Source: Luzula sylvatica (lineage: Eukaryota; Streptophyta; Magnoliopsida; Poales; Juncaceae). Taken from it: 64,000 nt of DNA. The translations under genes were made by a program, and so were the position numbers. Of this stretch, positions 52,297 through 64,000 are shown piece by piece (positions within the stretch are counted from its first letter, which is position 1; each line of letters starts with the position of its first letter). The notes below the pieces were generated by a model. It saw only the letters and a list, made by a program, of their open reading frames with translations, was not told where the DNA came from and did no database searches. Where the stretch lies: contig OX326958.1 of NCBI GenBank assembly GCA_946800325.1, positions 24,449,914 through 24,513,913 on the forward strand, given 5' to 3'.

Positions 52297-55200
52297 CCTA
52301 TGGACGCGAATTTGTAGAAGCAATTCGAGAATTCGGATGCGTACGAGATTAACGCGACGCTCAAGGAAATGTTCCAAGAGCAATAACGTATTGAAAGGTT
52401 CAATACGTTGAAGGAGTTGGTTAACTGTAACATGCCTAACGAATCTTCGGTTAGCACTCACGTGTTAAAGGTACAAGCCTTGATTGATCGTCTCGAGAAA
52501 TTGGGAGAAAAGGTGTCACCGATAATGCAACAAGATTTGATCTTGTGTGCATTGCCACCGATTTTTTCGACTTTCGGGACGAACTACCATATGCATTCGA
52601 TGAACAAGACGATTCCCGAGCTCCATGGGATGTTCAAGAACTTTGAATCGAAGATGCTTAAGGCATCGGGAGAACCCAAAACAAGAGTTGCTAGGGATGT
52701 CCTCGTAATTCAAGCTGGATTCGGAAGAAACAAAACTCCAAGGGCGGTGCGGGCAAGTCGTTGTCCAAACCAAAGGCTAAAGGAAAGGTGAAATTCGAGG
52801 ATGTCACCTGCTTTCATTGCAAAAAGAGTGGGCATTGAAAGAGAAATTGCAAGATTTACCTTGAGGAGGTGAAGAAAAGCAAGGGGAAGGCTTTGGAAGC
52901 CGGAACCGCAAGTATGACTATTATAGATGTTAATGTTTCAATTTTCGGCAATTGGGCATTAGATACCCGTGTGGAACTCATATTTGTCGAAATATGCAGG
53001 TTCTTCAAAATATAAGGAAGTTAGCACGAGGTGAAGTGAATCTTCGAGTTGGGAATGAAGCAAAAGTTGCTGCATTGGCCGTTGAAGATGTTTTTATTAC
53101 TTTACCTAGTGGATTTATTTGAGAACTCAATAATTGTTATTTTGTTCCAAGTTTGTGTAATAACATTATTAGTGTATCTAAACATGCTAATGATGGTTAT
53201 GAATTTATTATTAAGAATAATGAATTTTCTATTTGTAAGGATAACTTATTCTATGGAAATGTTCTATTAGAAAATGGTATTTACGTTTTAGATATGAATT
53301 ACACAAATGATAAATCAATCTATAAAATAAAGACGAATCGGATTAAACCTAAAGTTGATAGTAAAACTTACTTTTGGCATTGTTGACTTGGTCATATAAA
53401 CGAGAAGCGCATCTCAAAACTCCATAAGGATGGAGTTTTGGACTCATTTGAATTTGATTCATATGTGGAATGCGAATCTTGTTTACTTGGCAAGATGACA
53501 AAAGCACCATTCTCGAAGGTTGGAGAAAGGTCCAAGAAACTATTGGAGCTTATACATTAATTCGGATGTATGTGGTCCAATGAGTACCGAGGCAAGATGA
53601 GGTTATCGATATTTCATAACGTTTACGGATAATTTTAATAGATATGAGTATATCTACTTGATTCGTAACAATTCTGAATCTTTTGAAAAGTTCAAAGAAT
53701 TTCAGAATGATGTTCAAAATCAACTTGGCAAGACAATCAAATCACTTCGATCAGATCGAGGAGGCGAGTATTTGAGCTATGAGTTTGAGGATTATCTCAA
53801 AGATTGTGAAATCGTTTCACAATTGACTCCACCTAGAACACCTCAATGGAATGGCGTGTCCGAGAGGAGGAATCGGACCTTATTGAATATAGTTCGATCG
53901 ATGATGAGACAAACTAGTCTTCCAAAACCGTTTTTGAGATATGCCCTTGAGACAACGGCTTTTCTAATAAACCTCTTACCTTCTAAATCAGTACAAAAGA
54001 CTCCATATGAGATATGGACCGGACAGCCTCTGGTGTTATCTTTTGTCAGAATTTGGGGATGCGATGTTTACGTTCGAAAAATATTTTCGGATAAACTCGA
54101 ACCCAAATCTGAATTTTTTTTATTTGTAGGATATCCTAAGGAAACTAAAGGATATTATTTCTACAATCCCGAGAAAAACAAAATTTTCGTAGCTCGTAGA
54201 TGTACCTTCTTGGAGGACTTTATATCCCAACGGGCTAGTGAGAGTAAAATCGATCTCGAAGAGGTTCGAGATCCATAAATAAACATTGAACCGATGGATG
54301 TTGACCCGAATCCATCAATAGTTGAGGACGTCGAGCCAATAGCACAAGGTGCTCCTCGTAGGTCTAGTAGGACACGGCTTGAACCAGCACGATATGAATT
54401 TATCGTAAATGACGAAGCCAACGTCGAACTCATAGATAATTAGCCGACAACCTACAAAGATGCTATGTTGAGCAAATATCCCGACAAATGGCATGATACC
54501 ATGAAGTCCGAGATCCAATTCATGTACGATAATCAAGTTTGGAACTTGATTGATCCACCACCCTCGGCTAAATCCGTCGGGTGTAAATAGGTTTCAATAA
54601 GAAAACCGACATTGATGGGAAAGTGCATACTTACAAAGCACGGCAAGTTGAGAAAGGTTTCAAGCAAATTCATGGTGTAGACTATGATGAAACGTTTTCG
54701 CTGGTAGCAATGCTTAAGTCTATAAGGATTATCCTTGCCATAGCCGCATATTATGACTATGATATATGGCAAATTGACGTTAAAACCGCTTTCCTTAACG
54801 GAAACTTATCGGAGGATGTGTACATGACACAACTCGAAGGTTTTATCGATCCAATTAATCCTAAAAAAGTATGCAAGCTTCAACGGTCCATTTATGGACT
54901 GAAACAAGCCTCTCGAAGTTGGAATATTCGTTTTGATGAAGTCATAAGCAAGTATGATTTTATCAAGAACGAAGAAGAATCTTGTGTATATAAGAAGGTT
55001 AGTGGGAGCTGCGTAGTGTTTCTTGTTATTTATGTGGACGACATATTGATCATAGGAAACGACATTCCGATGCTATCGGATGTTAAGAAGTATTTGAATA
55101 CTCGTTTCGATATGAAAAATTTAGGAGAGGCCGTCTATATTTTAGTCGTGAGGATCTATAGAGATAGATCCAGGGGGCTCCTCGGCCTAAGTCAGAGTAC

Positions 55201-56020
55201 GTACATCGACAAAGTGTTGAAAATATTTTTCATGCAAAACTCTAAGAAAGGGTTTCTCCCCATGTCGAGTGGTATGAACTTTTCGAAAGCTCAATGTCCG
55301 ACATCGAGCGAAGAGAAAAATAACATGGATAAGGTTCCAAACGTTTCGGCGGTTGGATCTATCATGTATGCCATGATCTGTACGAGACCTGACGTGTCGT
55401 ATGCCTTGAGCGTCTTATCACGTTACCAATCGAATCCGGGTGATCCGCATTGACAAGCCGTGAAGACGATCCTTAAGTACTTGAGAAGAACTAAGGATTA
55501 ATTTCTAGTCTATGGTGGTGAGGATAACTGATTGGTCGTAACGGATTACACCGATGCCAGTTTCCAAACATGTACCGATAATTTTCGGTCACAAAGTGGG
55601 TACGTGTTCTGCTTGAACGGTGGCGCGGTTATATGGAAGAGTTCCAAAACAACCGACAGTTGCTGACTCGACGACGGAAGCGGAATACATCGCGGCTTTG
55701 GAAGTCGCAAAGGAGGCGGTTTGGGTCAAGAAGTTTGTGACCGAACTTGGTGGTGTGCCGAGCATCTCGGAACCCGTGGATGTGTATTGTGGCAATACTG
55801 GCGCAATAGCACAAACCAAGTAACCGAGATCGCATCATCGCTCCAAACACATCCTATGTAAATTTCACTTGATTCGTGAGATTTTACAAAGGCAGGATGT
55901 TGTGATTTTGAAGATTCATACTGGCGAGAATGTAGCGGATCCGTTTACGAAGCCACTTCCAATTGAGAAACATGATCATCATGCTAGAACTATAGGTTTG
56001 AGATACCTAGAGGAGGAAGT
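52297..56020 (+). pseudogene. Copia gag-pol E2
   Basis: Gag is present from the segment equivalent to MDASLQKQFEDSDAY, then the zinc knuckle (52,809-52,850), whose Trp codon is TGA. A protease WALDT segment near 52,950 is followed by a frame loss. The GAG-pre-integrase and integrase (53,153-54,278) have RSDRGGEYLS and NGVSERRNRT. RT lies at 54,623-55,453 with WQIDVKTAFLNG and YVDDILIIGND, and RNase H at 55,455-55,960 with TEAEYIA. RT is the best preserved in the window. Scattered stops break the polyprotein, for example TGA in HCxLGH near 53,385. Confidence 0.82.
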
Positions 56021-57137
56021 TGGAATGTAGCTATCTAAAACAATAGTTGTTATAATTAGCTATGATTAGTTATGAGTTGTAAACGATGTATCATCCAAGA
56101 CTTATTCTATAATAATGCGGATTTCAAAAATTATATTTTATTTGCATTTACTCTTATATGAAAACTTGTGCGTGGTGGTGTAATTTGATTACACGAACCT
56201 TGATTATGACTTGTGTGAGCGTCTACATAATACGTGATTATGTTAAGTAAAACCGTCACATTTCAAAAGTTATATTTCAAAAACGTCCATAGTCACGATT
56301 AGGATACTTATGTGATAAGTATATTTATTATAAGATAATAGACAAACGTTTACACTAGCATATTCGCCGAGTTGATGATTATGTTTTGTTAATCATAGGA
56401 TAAAGAGTTTATCGAATCGGGAATATAGATATGCATAAGGTTATGCATATTGTGACTTGACCAAAAGTGCGATACCATGACATGGTTTAATTAGTCATTG
56501 TAGATGGAATCGTAACGAATGAGGTCTTAGTTCTTCACACTTGAGATGATCATGAATCATTTTTCGTGCGTAACATGATGCTTAGATATAATATTCCACT
56601 ATCTGTAACAGGATGGTCATGGGATTATGATCGGGTGTTATCTGAAACACGGAATTTGATGTGAGTCATCAAGATAGAAATTGTTCATTTCGAGAGAAAA
56701 AAATATCCCTTAGGCCTATCGATGAATTGATCAACAACATCTCTAGCTAGAGTCAATGATATTAATGGTTAATATCGATTGTGTTTGTTGATTCAATTCG
56801 GTATCGAGACATAAGTTTGGTGAATCAAATTATAAGGATGACTATTACCGTGCCTTTTGATTGACGAATATCGTGAACAAGAGAACTAAACACCACCATT
56901 CGAGATGGGTTTAAATGATCACAATCATTTTCGTTTTCACCGTGGGAAAGCTATGATGGATTTCTTCCTAGATCCCTCTCATGAGCCCATGAACTTAGGC
57001 ATAAGTTCCCTACCATCGCTTGATACGAACCTACGCGGTCACACATAGAGCTGTCTTATTTCGGGCTTAATTTCAATATCTAAGGTTATATGTACACGAG
57101 ATGTACACTAATACTTTCTTTAGTTGGATCTTAAACT

Positions 57138-57148
57138 GAGTGGGAGAC
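57138..57148 (+). other. Polypurine tract of element E
   Basis: GAGTGGGAGAC directly precedes the LTR start TGAAGGAAATACAG, identical to A and D. Confidence 0.88.
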
Positions 57149-58093
57149 TGAAGGAAATACAGTTACAGATCAACTAGTAGATTGTACACATGAGGGTAGA
57201 TGTACGTACGCGTTCATCGGAACGATTGGATGCATAATAAGATTATGCAAATCTGACAGCAATTACATAGTCCGTCATGACGCACCATCTGGTTCGTCAT
57301 GACGCACAGTAATGTATTTATGTACAGGCCAATCCGTGAGTATACCGTCGTGACGCACCATCTAGTGCGTCATGACGGTGGTGCGTCATGACGCACAGTC
57401 ATATCCGTCATGACGGAGCACAATTGTAACGGCTAGATCTAGTACTCGTGACACGTGCGTCATGACGCACCATATCGTGCATCATGACGCACTGTGATCC
57501 AAATTCTGAATTAGCAGTTTTTATATCATTAATGCCCCATTAAGTCAGCCTTGATTATAAGATCATGGCTCTCTCCTCTCATTCTGCTGGCCATTGTTGA
57601 GCAGAAAATTATCTTGTGAGACAAGAAAGAAAGAGAGAAAAGGGAGATTGGATCTTGAGCAAGTTTACGACAATTTTAGGGGAATTGTGCATAACCGAGA
57701 GACGAGGCTCACAGTTGATAAGGGTAGAGAGATTTCAGCTAAAGCCTTTGTTGTGACCTAACGAGAGCACGTTCGAGAAAGGTCGAAGGGCAAATCGGAA
57801 AGCAATCCGGTTGTATTCGACAAATCGAAGCTTCAAGCATGGTGTCGAATTGTGCAGGCGTGGGACGCACGTGCTACCGGGATCGAAGCGAGCAAAAGCA
57901 ACTACGCAGTCAACCCGTCTCCGTGATCAATTTCACGCGATATAAATCGATGTCTATAATCGTTATATTCGTAGGTAGTTGCACGTAGTTTATGATTTGT
58001 ACTATCGGATCGGCGACGTGGTCCTCGGGATCGGGTCGGACCGGGCCTCCTAATCCACTGCGCGGGGCTCGGTACTGATGCCGATACCCAACA
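57149..58093 (+). repeat. 3' LTR of element E
   Basis: The LTR is 945 bp, starting TGAAGGAAATACAG and ending TACCCAACA. Only the first bases and a region near the end (expected U5, with GGACCGGGCCTCC) resemble the A/D LTR. The 5' third carries the CGTCATGACG dyad array. Confidence 0.75.
57273..57492 (+). promoter_or_regulatory. CGTCATGACG dyad array in element E LTR
   Basis: Six perfect CGTCATGACG palindromes and two one-base variants lie within 220 bp; two of them extend to the 16-bp perfect palindrome GTGCGTCATGACGCAC. Each palindrome holds two TGACG half-sites in opposite orientation, the core bound by TGA-class bZIP factors. A role as a stress- or hormone-responsive LTR enhancer is inferred from motif and position only. 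Confidence 0.6.
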
Positions 58094-58291
58094 CCGGTGG
58101 TTTCATTTCTTGTTCTTGTTAAATTGAAATCACCTAAAATCATTCATGGACCACTATAATAGTTTCTAATAGAATTTGGTTCACATTTAGCACCTTATCG
58201 ACCCGATTCGTCGGCACCGAAAAATCGGGCTGGTCACCTCTAAATTCGAAACTTTTTGGATCTGATATGCATAGGAATTAGCCTCGTGTTC

Positions 58292-58963
58292 TCAAAAATT
58301 TTGACAGGCCATATCCGGCCTAGCAACCCACCTCGTAATATGAGTTTGCTTGAGGGTTTGGGAACTCGCTTGTTTTAGATTTTTGAGCGCATTAATTTTC
58401 GAAGCTCGGCTCGGTTTGTCAGTCAGGATATTGGTGGCAATTTTGAAAATTTTCGTCACACTCATAGTTTCTTTTTCCAAGAAAAGCATTGGTGCTAGAG
58501 CATCCTTATCTCTCGATGGTAGTTCTTCCATCCATAGAGATTGGAGATAACTTCTCCAATTTATACTATTTATTTGCGGCCCGGGATTTGTCTTTTCATC
58601 CGAGGTTGGCGTTCCTTGTGTTTGCAATTGTGGTAGGAGGTCTTCACCCGAGGTTGGGGAGCTCGAGTTTGTTCTCGGTTGTGAACCGAAAACAAGTTTA
58701 TGGTGGAATTTTTCGAATTCTTCCTTGGTTGGAGTCGTGTCGATTGGAGTGTATGTTTGCACATTTTCGGTCATTACACCCAATGATTTAACTCTAATCA
58801 TTTTATCAAAATCATCTGCCAACCATGGTATTTCGGTTGGACATGATTCGGAATTGTCGGTAACGATGATAATCTCTATTTTTTTCATATTGTCAAAATC
58901 ATTTAGAGGAACATGGTATACTATTTTCCCATAAAGACCCAAAATTATTGTGATCTCACTCAA
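58292..58963 (-). pseudogene. Unrecognised 223-codon ORF, possibly LINE ORF1 C-terminal part
   Basis: The frame is open for 223 codons with an acidic and Ser/Thr/Pro-rich middle (residues 85-135) and a Lys-rich end. I do not recognise a domain. About 440-480 bp upstream on the same strand (59,443-59,402) a short frame encodes CTKCVRHEHETVDC, which fits a C-X2-C-X4-H-X4-C zinc knuckle. A zinc knuckle followed by a low-complexity tail resembles plant LINE ORF1. The frames between are broken. It could equally be another mobile-element gene or chance. Confidence 0.3.
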
Positions 58964-59449
58964 GAACGAAACTTGTATCGATAAATCTCATAATTCAACC
59001 AAATCTTAAACGGAAGTTTGTTTAGTTTACCTCCAATTGCGTTTGACCATGGGTATGTGACATAACCGGCCTCATTTAGGAGATTGCGATTTTTGCCACG
59101 AGGTCAACCCGCTTAATCGAATCCGGGAAAATTAAGAGGTATTTTTGTTGACCCCAATAAACGAGATCGAAAGGTTCAATCAATTGTTCAATAAAACGAG
59201 CGTCCATTACCATTGCTTTTTCGAGCAGTTTGATGTTTTTTTCCGGGGGCCGGGGTTGTTAAAACGAAGACTCTCGCATTTAGAGATTTTTTTTTTTCAC
59301 GACAACATTCGGCATAGGATCGAAAGGTCTTTGGTAGCTTGTCGTGCATTGTTTGAAAATGTGTCCATTTTTCATACAATTTAGCATATTTTCGAGTTCC
59401 AACAATCCACGGTTTCATGTTCATGTCTTACGCACTTCGTGCATAAACC

Positions 59450-59887
59450 GAACCAAGAAGGATGTTCCGGATCGGGAGGATCAATTTATTTTACAATAGC
59501 CTTAGTTTTGCGAAATCATTTGAGATAAAAAGCTATCTATATCAAATAGTATTGATTTAATTTCTGTGATAAAATTTGGAATGTACTCTTGAGTCTTGAT
59601 TAATTAATTTGTGGTCATTGTCCGTACTGTTAGCGTCTGTACAGCGAATCGTACCAATCTCAGTTATGGGTCCTTCATCCGCATTTAATGTACCATTAAA
59701 TAGAAGTGGCCTTATTCAAGGATAAATTGTCTTATCTCCAAAATGAAAACAGTAACCGATATTTTTTTGCAAATGGATTAGTGAAATTAAGTCCCTTTCT
59801 TATTTGATAAAAATTGGCTTTATCCAATTGCAAATATCTCTTTTGGTCCCTAATTTTATTGCCAATTTTATTTCTAGAACTGATATT

Positions 59888-59928
<41 letters not shown>

Positions 59929-60190
59929 GCTAACAAGAATCCATAAAAAAAATCTAAAAAAAAATCAAAAAAGCAAAATATACTATTAAAATTAGGAATA
60001 TATATTATTGTATTTATCAAAATATACTATTGAAATATATTATTTTATTCTCAATTTTAACTATGTTAACATATTGAATTCATCGGTATATTTTTCTAAT
60101 TTGAATAATATATTTTGCTTGTTTCATCAGTATATTTTGAACGCGTGAATTTTTTTTTAATTTTTTTTTTTTGGATTCTTCTTAGCAAGC

Positions 60191-60258
<68 letters not shown>

Positions 60259-61701
60259 TAAATTATTTTTTTTAATCATAGGATATATTTAGAAAATTCT
60301 CATCTAATAATTTATTCTCCATATTTTTCTTAATTAATCTAAAAAACTAACACCAATCGAAATTAATCTTATATTAAAATTTTCAAATACTTTTTGTAAA
60401 TATTGCATTCCCCATCTTTTCTCCAAACGACCCATATCTCTCCCTCCCGAAAGTTACAAAAACATAAGAATTTTTGAATCAATGATTATTTTATAAGTTT
60501 GATAATGAAATAACCAATCGAAAAAATATATTTTATTCTCTACTTTTGTCGTTAGCCATATCAATTAATTCTAAAAATAATCATATAACACACAAATAAC
60601 TTACGTTCGTTTAAAAAATGAAAAAAATATACAAATCAATAATAATATCGAAACCAACAAAAATATTCATTCATACGAAATAACAATTTTTTAAAATCTA
60701 AATCTACTAAAAATATATAAACTAACCCGAGAAAGTATTTGAAAATTGTAATATATCATTAATTTAGATTGGTGTTAGTTTTGTAGATTAATTAAGAAAG
60801 ATATGAGGAATAAATTAATAGATAAGAATCTTCTAAATACATTCTAGGATTAAAAAGGATATTTGAGAATTTTGATAAATTTTTTTTTGTAGATAATTGC
60901 TCTGAATTTAAAAATATCAGTTCTAGAAATATCGTTTTCCTTCTGTAATATTAAAGATCAAGATGAATGTGAAATAAACTGAGTTTTCCTTTTTCAAAAT
61001 AGAGTTGTTTTTTAGTATGTTCGCATTTCTTCTTCTTCTTAGACCGGTTATTTGATGCCCGTATGCGTCCACCAACCATCTGCTCGACCAACCAGGCGAC
61101 ACCGCGTTTTTTTAATTCTATTTTAGAATAATATTACACAAAATTGTTCAAAAAAAATATATAAAGATGTTTAAATTTTTTATGATAGTTAAATAAGATA
61201 TGATAATGGAAATTTTGATACAAGTAAATTTGATATCATTATTTTTTTGTTGTTGTTAAATAATTCCCGTGTTTTAACTATAATTTTATAGGTGATTTCC
61301 GCTGTTCGCTACTTAATAAATTTGCGGCATTGTGTTTCGTTTACATTTCTGCTATTGGGTGTTGTACGGAGCTACCGTGTTGATATTACTTGACTGCCCA
61401 ATATTAAAAAGGTATATTGTTATTACAAAAATATCATTATATATTATGAAATAGATATTGCTATTCATAAATGTATATAATCATGTAAAAATACACATTA
61501 CTAATCGAAAAGGTATATCGCACATCTAAATAGACTTACATGACATTGTATATATCAAAAAGATATATTGTGATTAAAAATATACAAACATCTAAAAATG
61601 TACATCACAAATTCTAAAGATATCTAACATATGTATACATATGATACATTTAAAAAACATATCACATACATATGAAAGTATTTTTTATAGACATAAACCA
61701 A

Positions 61702-61790
<89 letters not shown>

Positions 61791-62463
61791 GGTTAAAAAA
61801 TACACTGACTGGTCGGGTCCGTCATATTCACAACTAGAAATATTATTTACGGTTACGTTGTAAATTCGTCACACAAAGCTGAAAAAATCGTAAAAGAATA
61901 TTCTACGGGCGGACGGCAATAAAATATTTTTTTTTCTTTTGCCAGCTTTGAGATATTAGCCAAATCCCAAATAAAAATTTCTTTGTTTTTTCTATTCAAT
62001 TGAAAATATTTTTCTTCTTTTTTCTAACCTTTCAAGTACATCTCGCCACAAATAAATTCGTAAAAGCATCTCAAATCAAATTTTCTCTGTGTTTTAATTT
62101 ACATTTACTTCGTGAATGGAATCATCATGTGTGATATCTCTTCTAAAATATTTGCTATTGCGTTGGATTGGCACTTGAATTTCTTAATCTTTTGGTTTGA
62201 CAAAACTACATTATCAATAAAACTGGAGAGGATTGGAAGTATGGAAACATGAGGTAATGGAAGGCCACCCGTGCGGACGTGCGACTACCACGCCAATGAT
62301 AGAATGGCACGTACGAAGCTCAATGATTGCCCGTAGTGGACCACTTAGGTGCCCACACGTGCGGCTGGCTTTGTTGCTTTAGCGGTCTCATTTAATCACT
62401 GCAGTGGACCCTGTATGAAGAGGGCTCAAAGGACTGATTTACATTTCTTTATATATTATATAA
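59450..62463. other. AT-rich intergenic DNA with TA microsatellites
   Basis: No gene is seen. It includes long TA/AT runs at 59,896-59,925, 60,194-60,256 and 61,706-61,787. ORFs here are low complexity. Confidence 0.5.
61706..61787. repeat. (AT)n microsatellite, about 41 repeats
   Basis: An uninterrupted AT run of 82 bp, the longest simple repeat in the window. An apparent ORF over it encodes only Ile-Tyr repeats. Confidence 0.95.
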
Positions 62464-62479
62464 AAGATCAATTATTCAT

Positions 62480-62607
62480 AAAAAAACGAGTAAATGGAGA
62501 AGGTTCGTTTCCATCCATTGATGCCAATGAGACTCGAACCCACAATCTCTCACAATATATGATTTCTTGTGTCTCACACCCAACCACTAGGCCACAAGTC
62601 CATTGGC
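62480..62607 (-). mobile_element. tRNA-derived SINE with 16-bp target duplication
   Basis: On the minus strand the element runs 62,607 to 62,480 (128 bp). Box A-like TGGCCTAGTGG lies near 62,594 and box B-like GGTTCGAGTCTC near 62,540, the RNA polymerase III promoter pair. It ends with an oligo(T) run (seen as A on the plus strand at 62,480-62,486). The perfect 16-bp duplication AAGATCAATTATTCAT flanks it (62,464-62,479 and 62,608-62,623). Some plant SINE families, such as Au, also end in T. The intact duplication points to a fairly recent insertion. Confidence 0.85.
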
Positions 62608-62623
62608 AAGATCAATTATTCAT

Positions 62624-64000
62624 GCTTCCGAGTTTTCTTCTTTCTAAAATATTTAACAAAGATGAATTGGTTTTTTTTTTTTTGTTCTCTTTTCAAATTT
62701 GCTGGTAAGCTTTTGCTTCATCGTACGAGAACGGCAATAGTTACGTCGAGTGTTTTCGAGATTTTAGACAAAACCAATACGAAGAGTCATTATATTTATT
62801 ATAAAAAAATGTTAAGACATACTCACGCTTCTCTCCAAGAAAACTTGATGACGTGGATATGACTTAACGAATTAATATTTAACATATTAATTAATAATTT
62901 AATATCTTAATTTAAAATTTAATTATAAATTAAGATGTTAAATTATGTATTTATGTATTAATTTTTAAGATCATAAATAATGTCCACATCATCAAAAAAT
63001 TTATTATATTATATTTCATGTGGAGACGAATTGTGAGCTTTATGCGAAATCAGATCGTGTCAACTCTATGTAATCTCTTCAAACCAAACATTCGTGATTG
63101 TTTTCAACGAGTCCTCAAAATATTGAGGGCTCTCAATTCAATCTTAGTCGGCTTTCCTGTTGAGCTGTTTCGAATGAGAGATGTCAACCGTGTAGATTTA
63201 ATTTGGGATGACAAATACAATAAAACACGAACCATCTTAGAAAGGAAAATAACAATATCATCGACGAGAGTTGGTAGGCGACAATAGAAAGTTCATATGT
63301 CCTCTTATCGAATAATAAGAGGTTAATACGAGAATGACAACAATAGGTCCTTCCAGCCAAGGTGTTGATCGTACTTCTTGTTCTGAACCGATCATTACCC
63401 GTCTTCAAAAGTTGATGGTCGGCTCCGCTCGCTAGTTTCTTTGTTATTTATCTTTTGAACTTATGAGTAAGATGCATTTGGAAGAGAAGAAACTCTGTAA
63501 TGTTCAACAACATGGATAAAACACCGACGATAAATGCGAGAAACTCAATTAAGGAATTTCATTTTTTTGTAATGTGTGTGTGTTCCCCACACCCCTCCCC
63601 GCTCAATGAAAAAAAACTTGATTTTTATTAAGCAGGTGGGGGGAGAGTCAAGATTTGATTTGTATACATCATAGTGACTTCCCGTAATAGTTGAATCTAA
63701 TCAACATATCTTGATTTTTATTGAGCAGAGTGAGTAGCCATATCATCTGGGTCATAATAAATAGATCGATAGATGCCCGTGAATGAGTAGAAAAGTGAGC
63801 CAATTCATTCCACTGTCATTATATCCAGAGCTTGTCAATCTAACTTCTCTATGTCCATATACAATTTTTGGTTAATAAAAATCTCTTTACAAAATCTAAT
63901 GGATTGACTAATTCATTGTTAATATTAAACGAAGCTACGTGATCACACCAAGAATCAATAATAGCCGGACACGAAATTAGTAGTGTATATTGGACATACA
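62624..64000. other. Intergenic DNA to window end
   Basis: No gene can be supported. The frame at 63,018-63,287 has no recognisable domain. A short direct repeat CTTGATTTTTATT-AGCAG occurs near 63,617 and 63,710. Confidence 0.35.

Larger units (their letters stand above)
49976..58093 (+). mobile_element. Ty1/Copia element E, head-to-tail chimera
   Basis: A first partial copy (E1) starts inside integrase at about 49,976 and runs through RT and RNase H to about 52,295. It is followed without any LTR by a second copy (E2) that starts inside gag and continues through protease, integrase, RT and RNase H to about 56,020. A single PPT (57,138-57,148) and one LTR (57,149-58,093) follow. No 5' LTR or PBS was found. 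Sequence is related to A, B and D, but the LTR is distinct except at its ends. Confidence 0.8.

Noticed and set aside
58094..58115. A second PBS after the E LTR, which would make it the 5' LTR of another element
   Set aside because: Only about 8 of 12 bases match the initiator-tRNA site, and no leader or gag follows.
62480..62607. Functional tRNA gene
   Set aside because: Box A and box B are present, but the acceptor and anticodon arms do not fold. The 16-bp target duplication and T tail show a SINE.
63018..63287. 89-codon ORF near the window end
   Set aside because: No recognisable domain, no splice context and ordinary composition for chance ORFs.

Overview
The window is nuclear DNA from a flowering plant, probably a eudicot. 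The evidence is two intron-containing plant genes with GT-AG splice sites, AT-rich intergenic DNA, and many Ty1/Copia, hAT, Helitron and SINE insertions. Only two host genes can be supported. One is a 7-exon receptor-like cytoplasmic-kinase-type (RLCK-V) transmembrane Ser/Thr kinase at 27,478-30,645 (+). The other is an 8-exon cytochrome P450 at 42,918-48,517 (-) that reads as CYP90B1/DWF4, the steroid 22-alpha-hydroxylase of brassinosteroid synthesis. Both can be assembled exon by exon without a stop or frameshift (441 and 494 residues).

Layout. 1-1,900: Helitron copy H1 and the 3' LTR of an older Copia-like element C. 1,907-10,114: Copia element A (minus), complete with two 1,001-bp LTRs, PBS, PPT and a 5-bp target duplication, inserted in C. 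10,200-18,109: related element B (minus), also in C with its own 5-bp duplication; it keeps long gag-protease and integrase ORFs, but its RT/RNase H and part of one LTR are replaced by about 2.4 kb of foreign non-coding DNA. 18,115-27,400: remains of C, Helitron H3, a SINE, two copies of a hAT-type MITE, microsatellites, and Helitron H2. 27,478-30,645: kinase gene. 32,593-41,432: a small hAT element split by Copia element D (plus), a close relative of A. 42,918-48,517: DWF4. 49,976-58,093: Copia E (plus), a head-to-tail chimera of two partial copies ending in a single LTR. 58,292-59,443: fragments of an unrecognised, possibly LINE-like, ORF. 59,450-64,000: AT-rich intergenic DNA with TA microsatellites and a SINE that has a perfect 16-bp target duplication.

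The strongest unexplained signals lie in the Copia leaders. Elements A, B and D carry, between primer-binding site and gag, a series of short hairpins. The loop core (sense AGGCYAWAGYCG) is conserved, while the stems differ between elements and stay complementary. This pattern is expected of a selected RNA structure. The same leaders, or in E the LTR, also carry arrays of short perfect dyads whose sequence differs by lineage: TCCGTTACAACGGA in A and B, CCCGGG-centred in D, CGTCATGACG in E. A and D share the same decayed coding region at high identity, and A's LTRs differ by only about five bases. They therefore look like a recently active non-autonomous lineage, mobilised in trans by B-like relatives.
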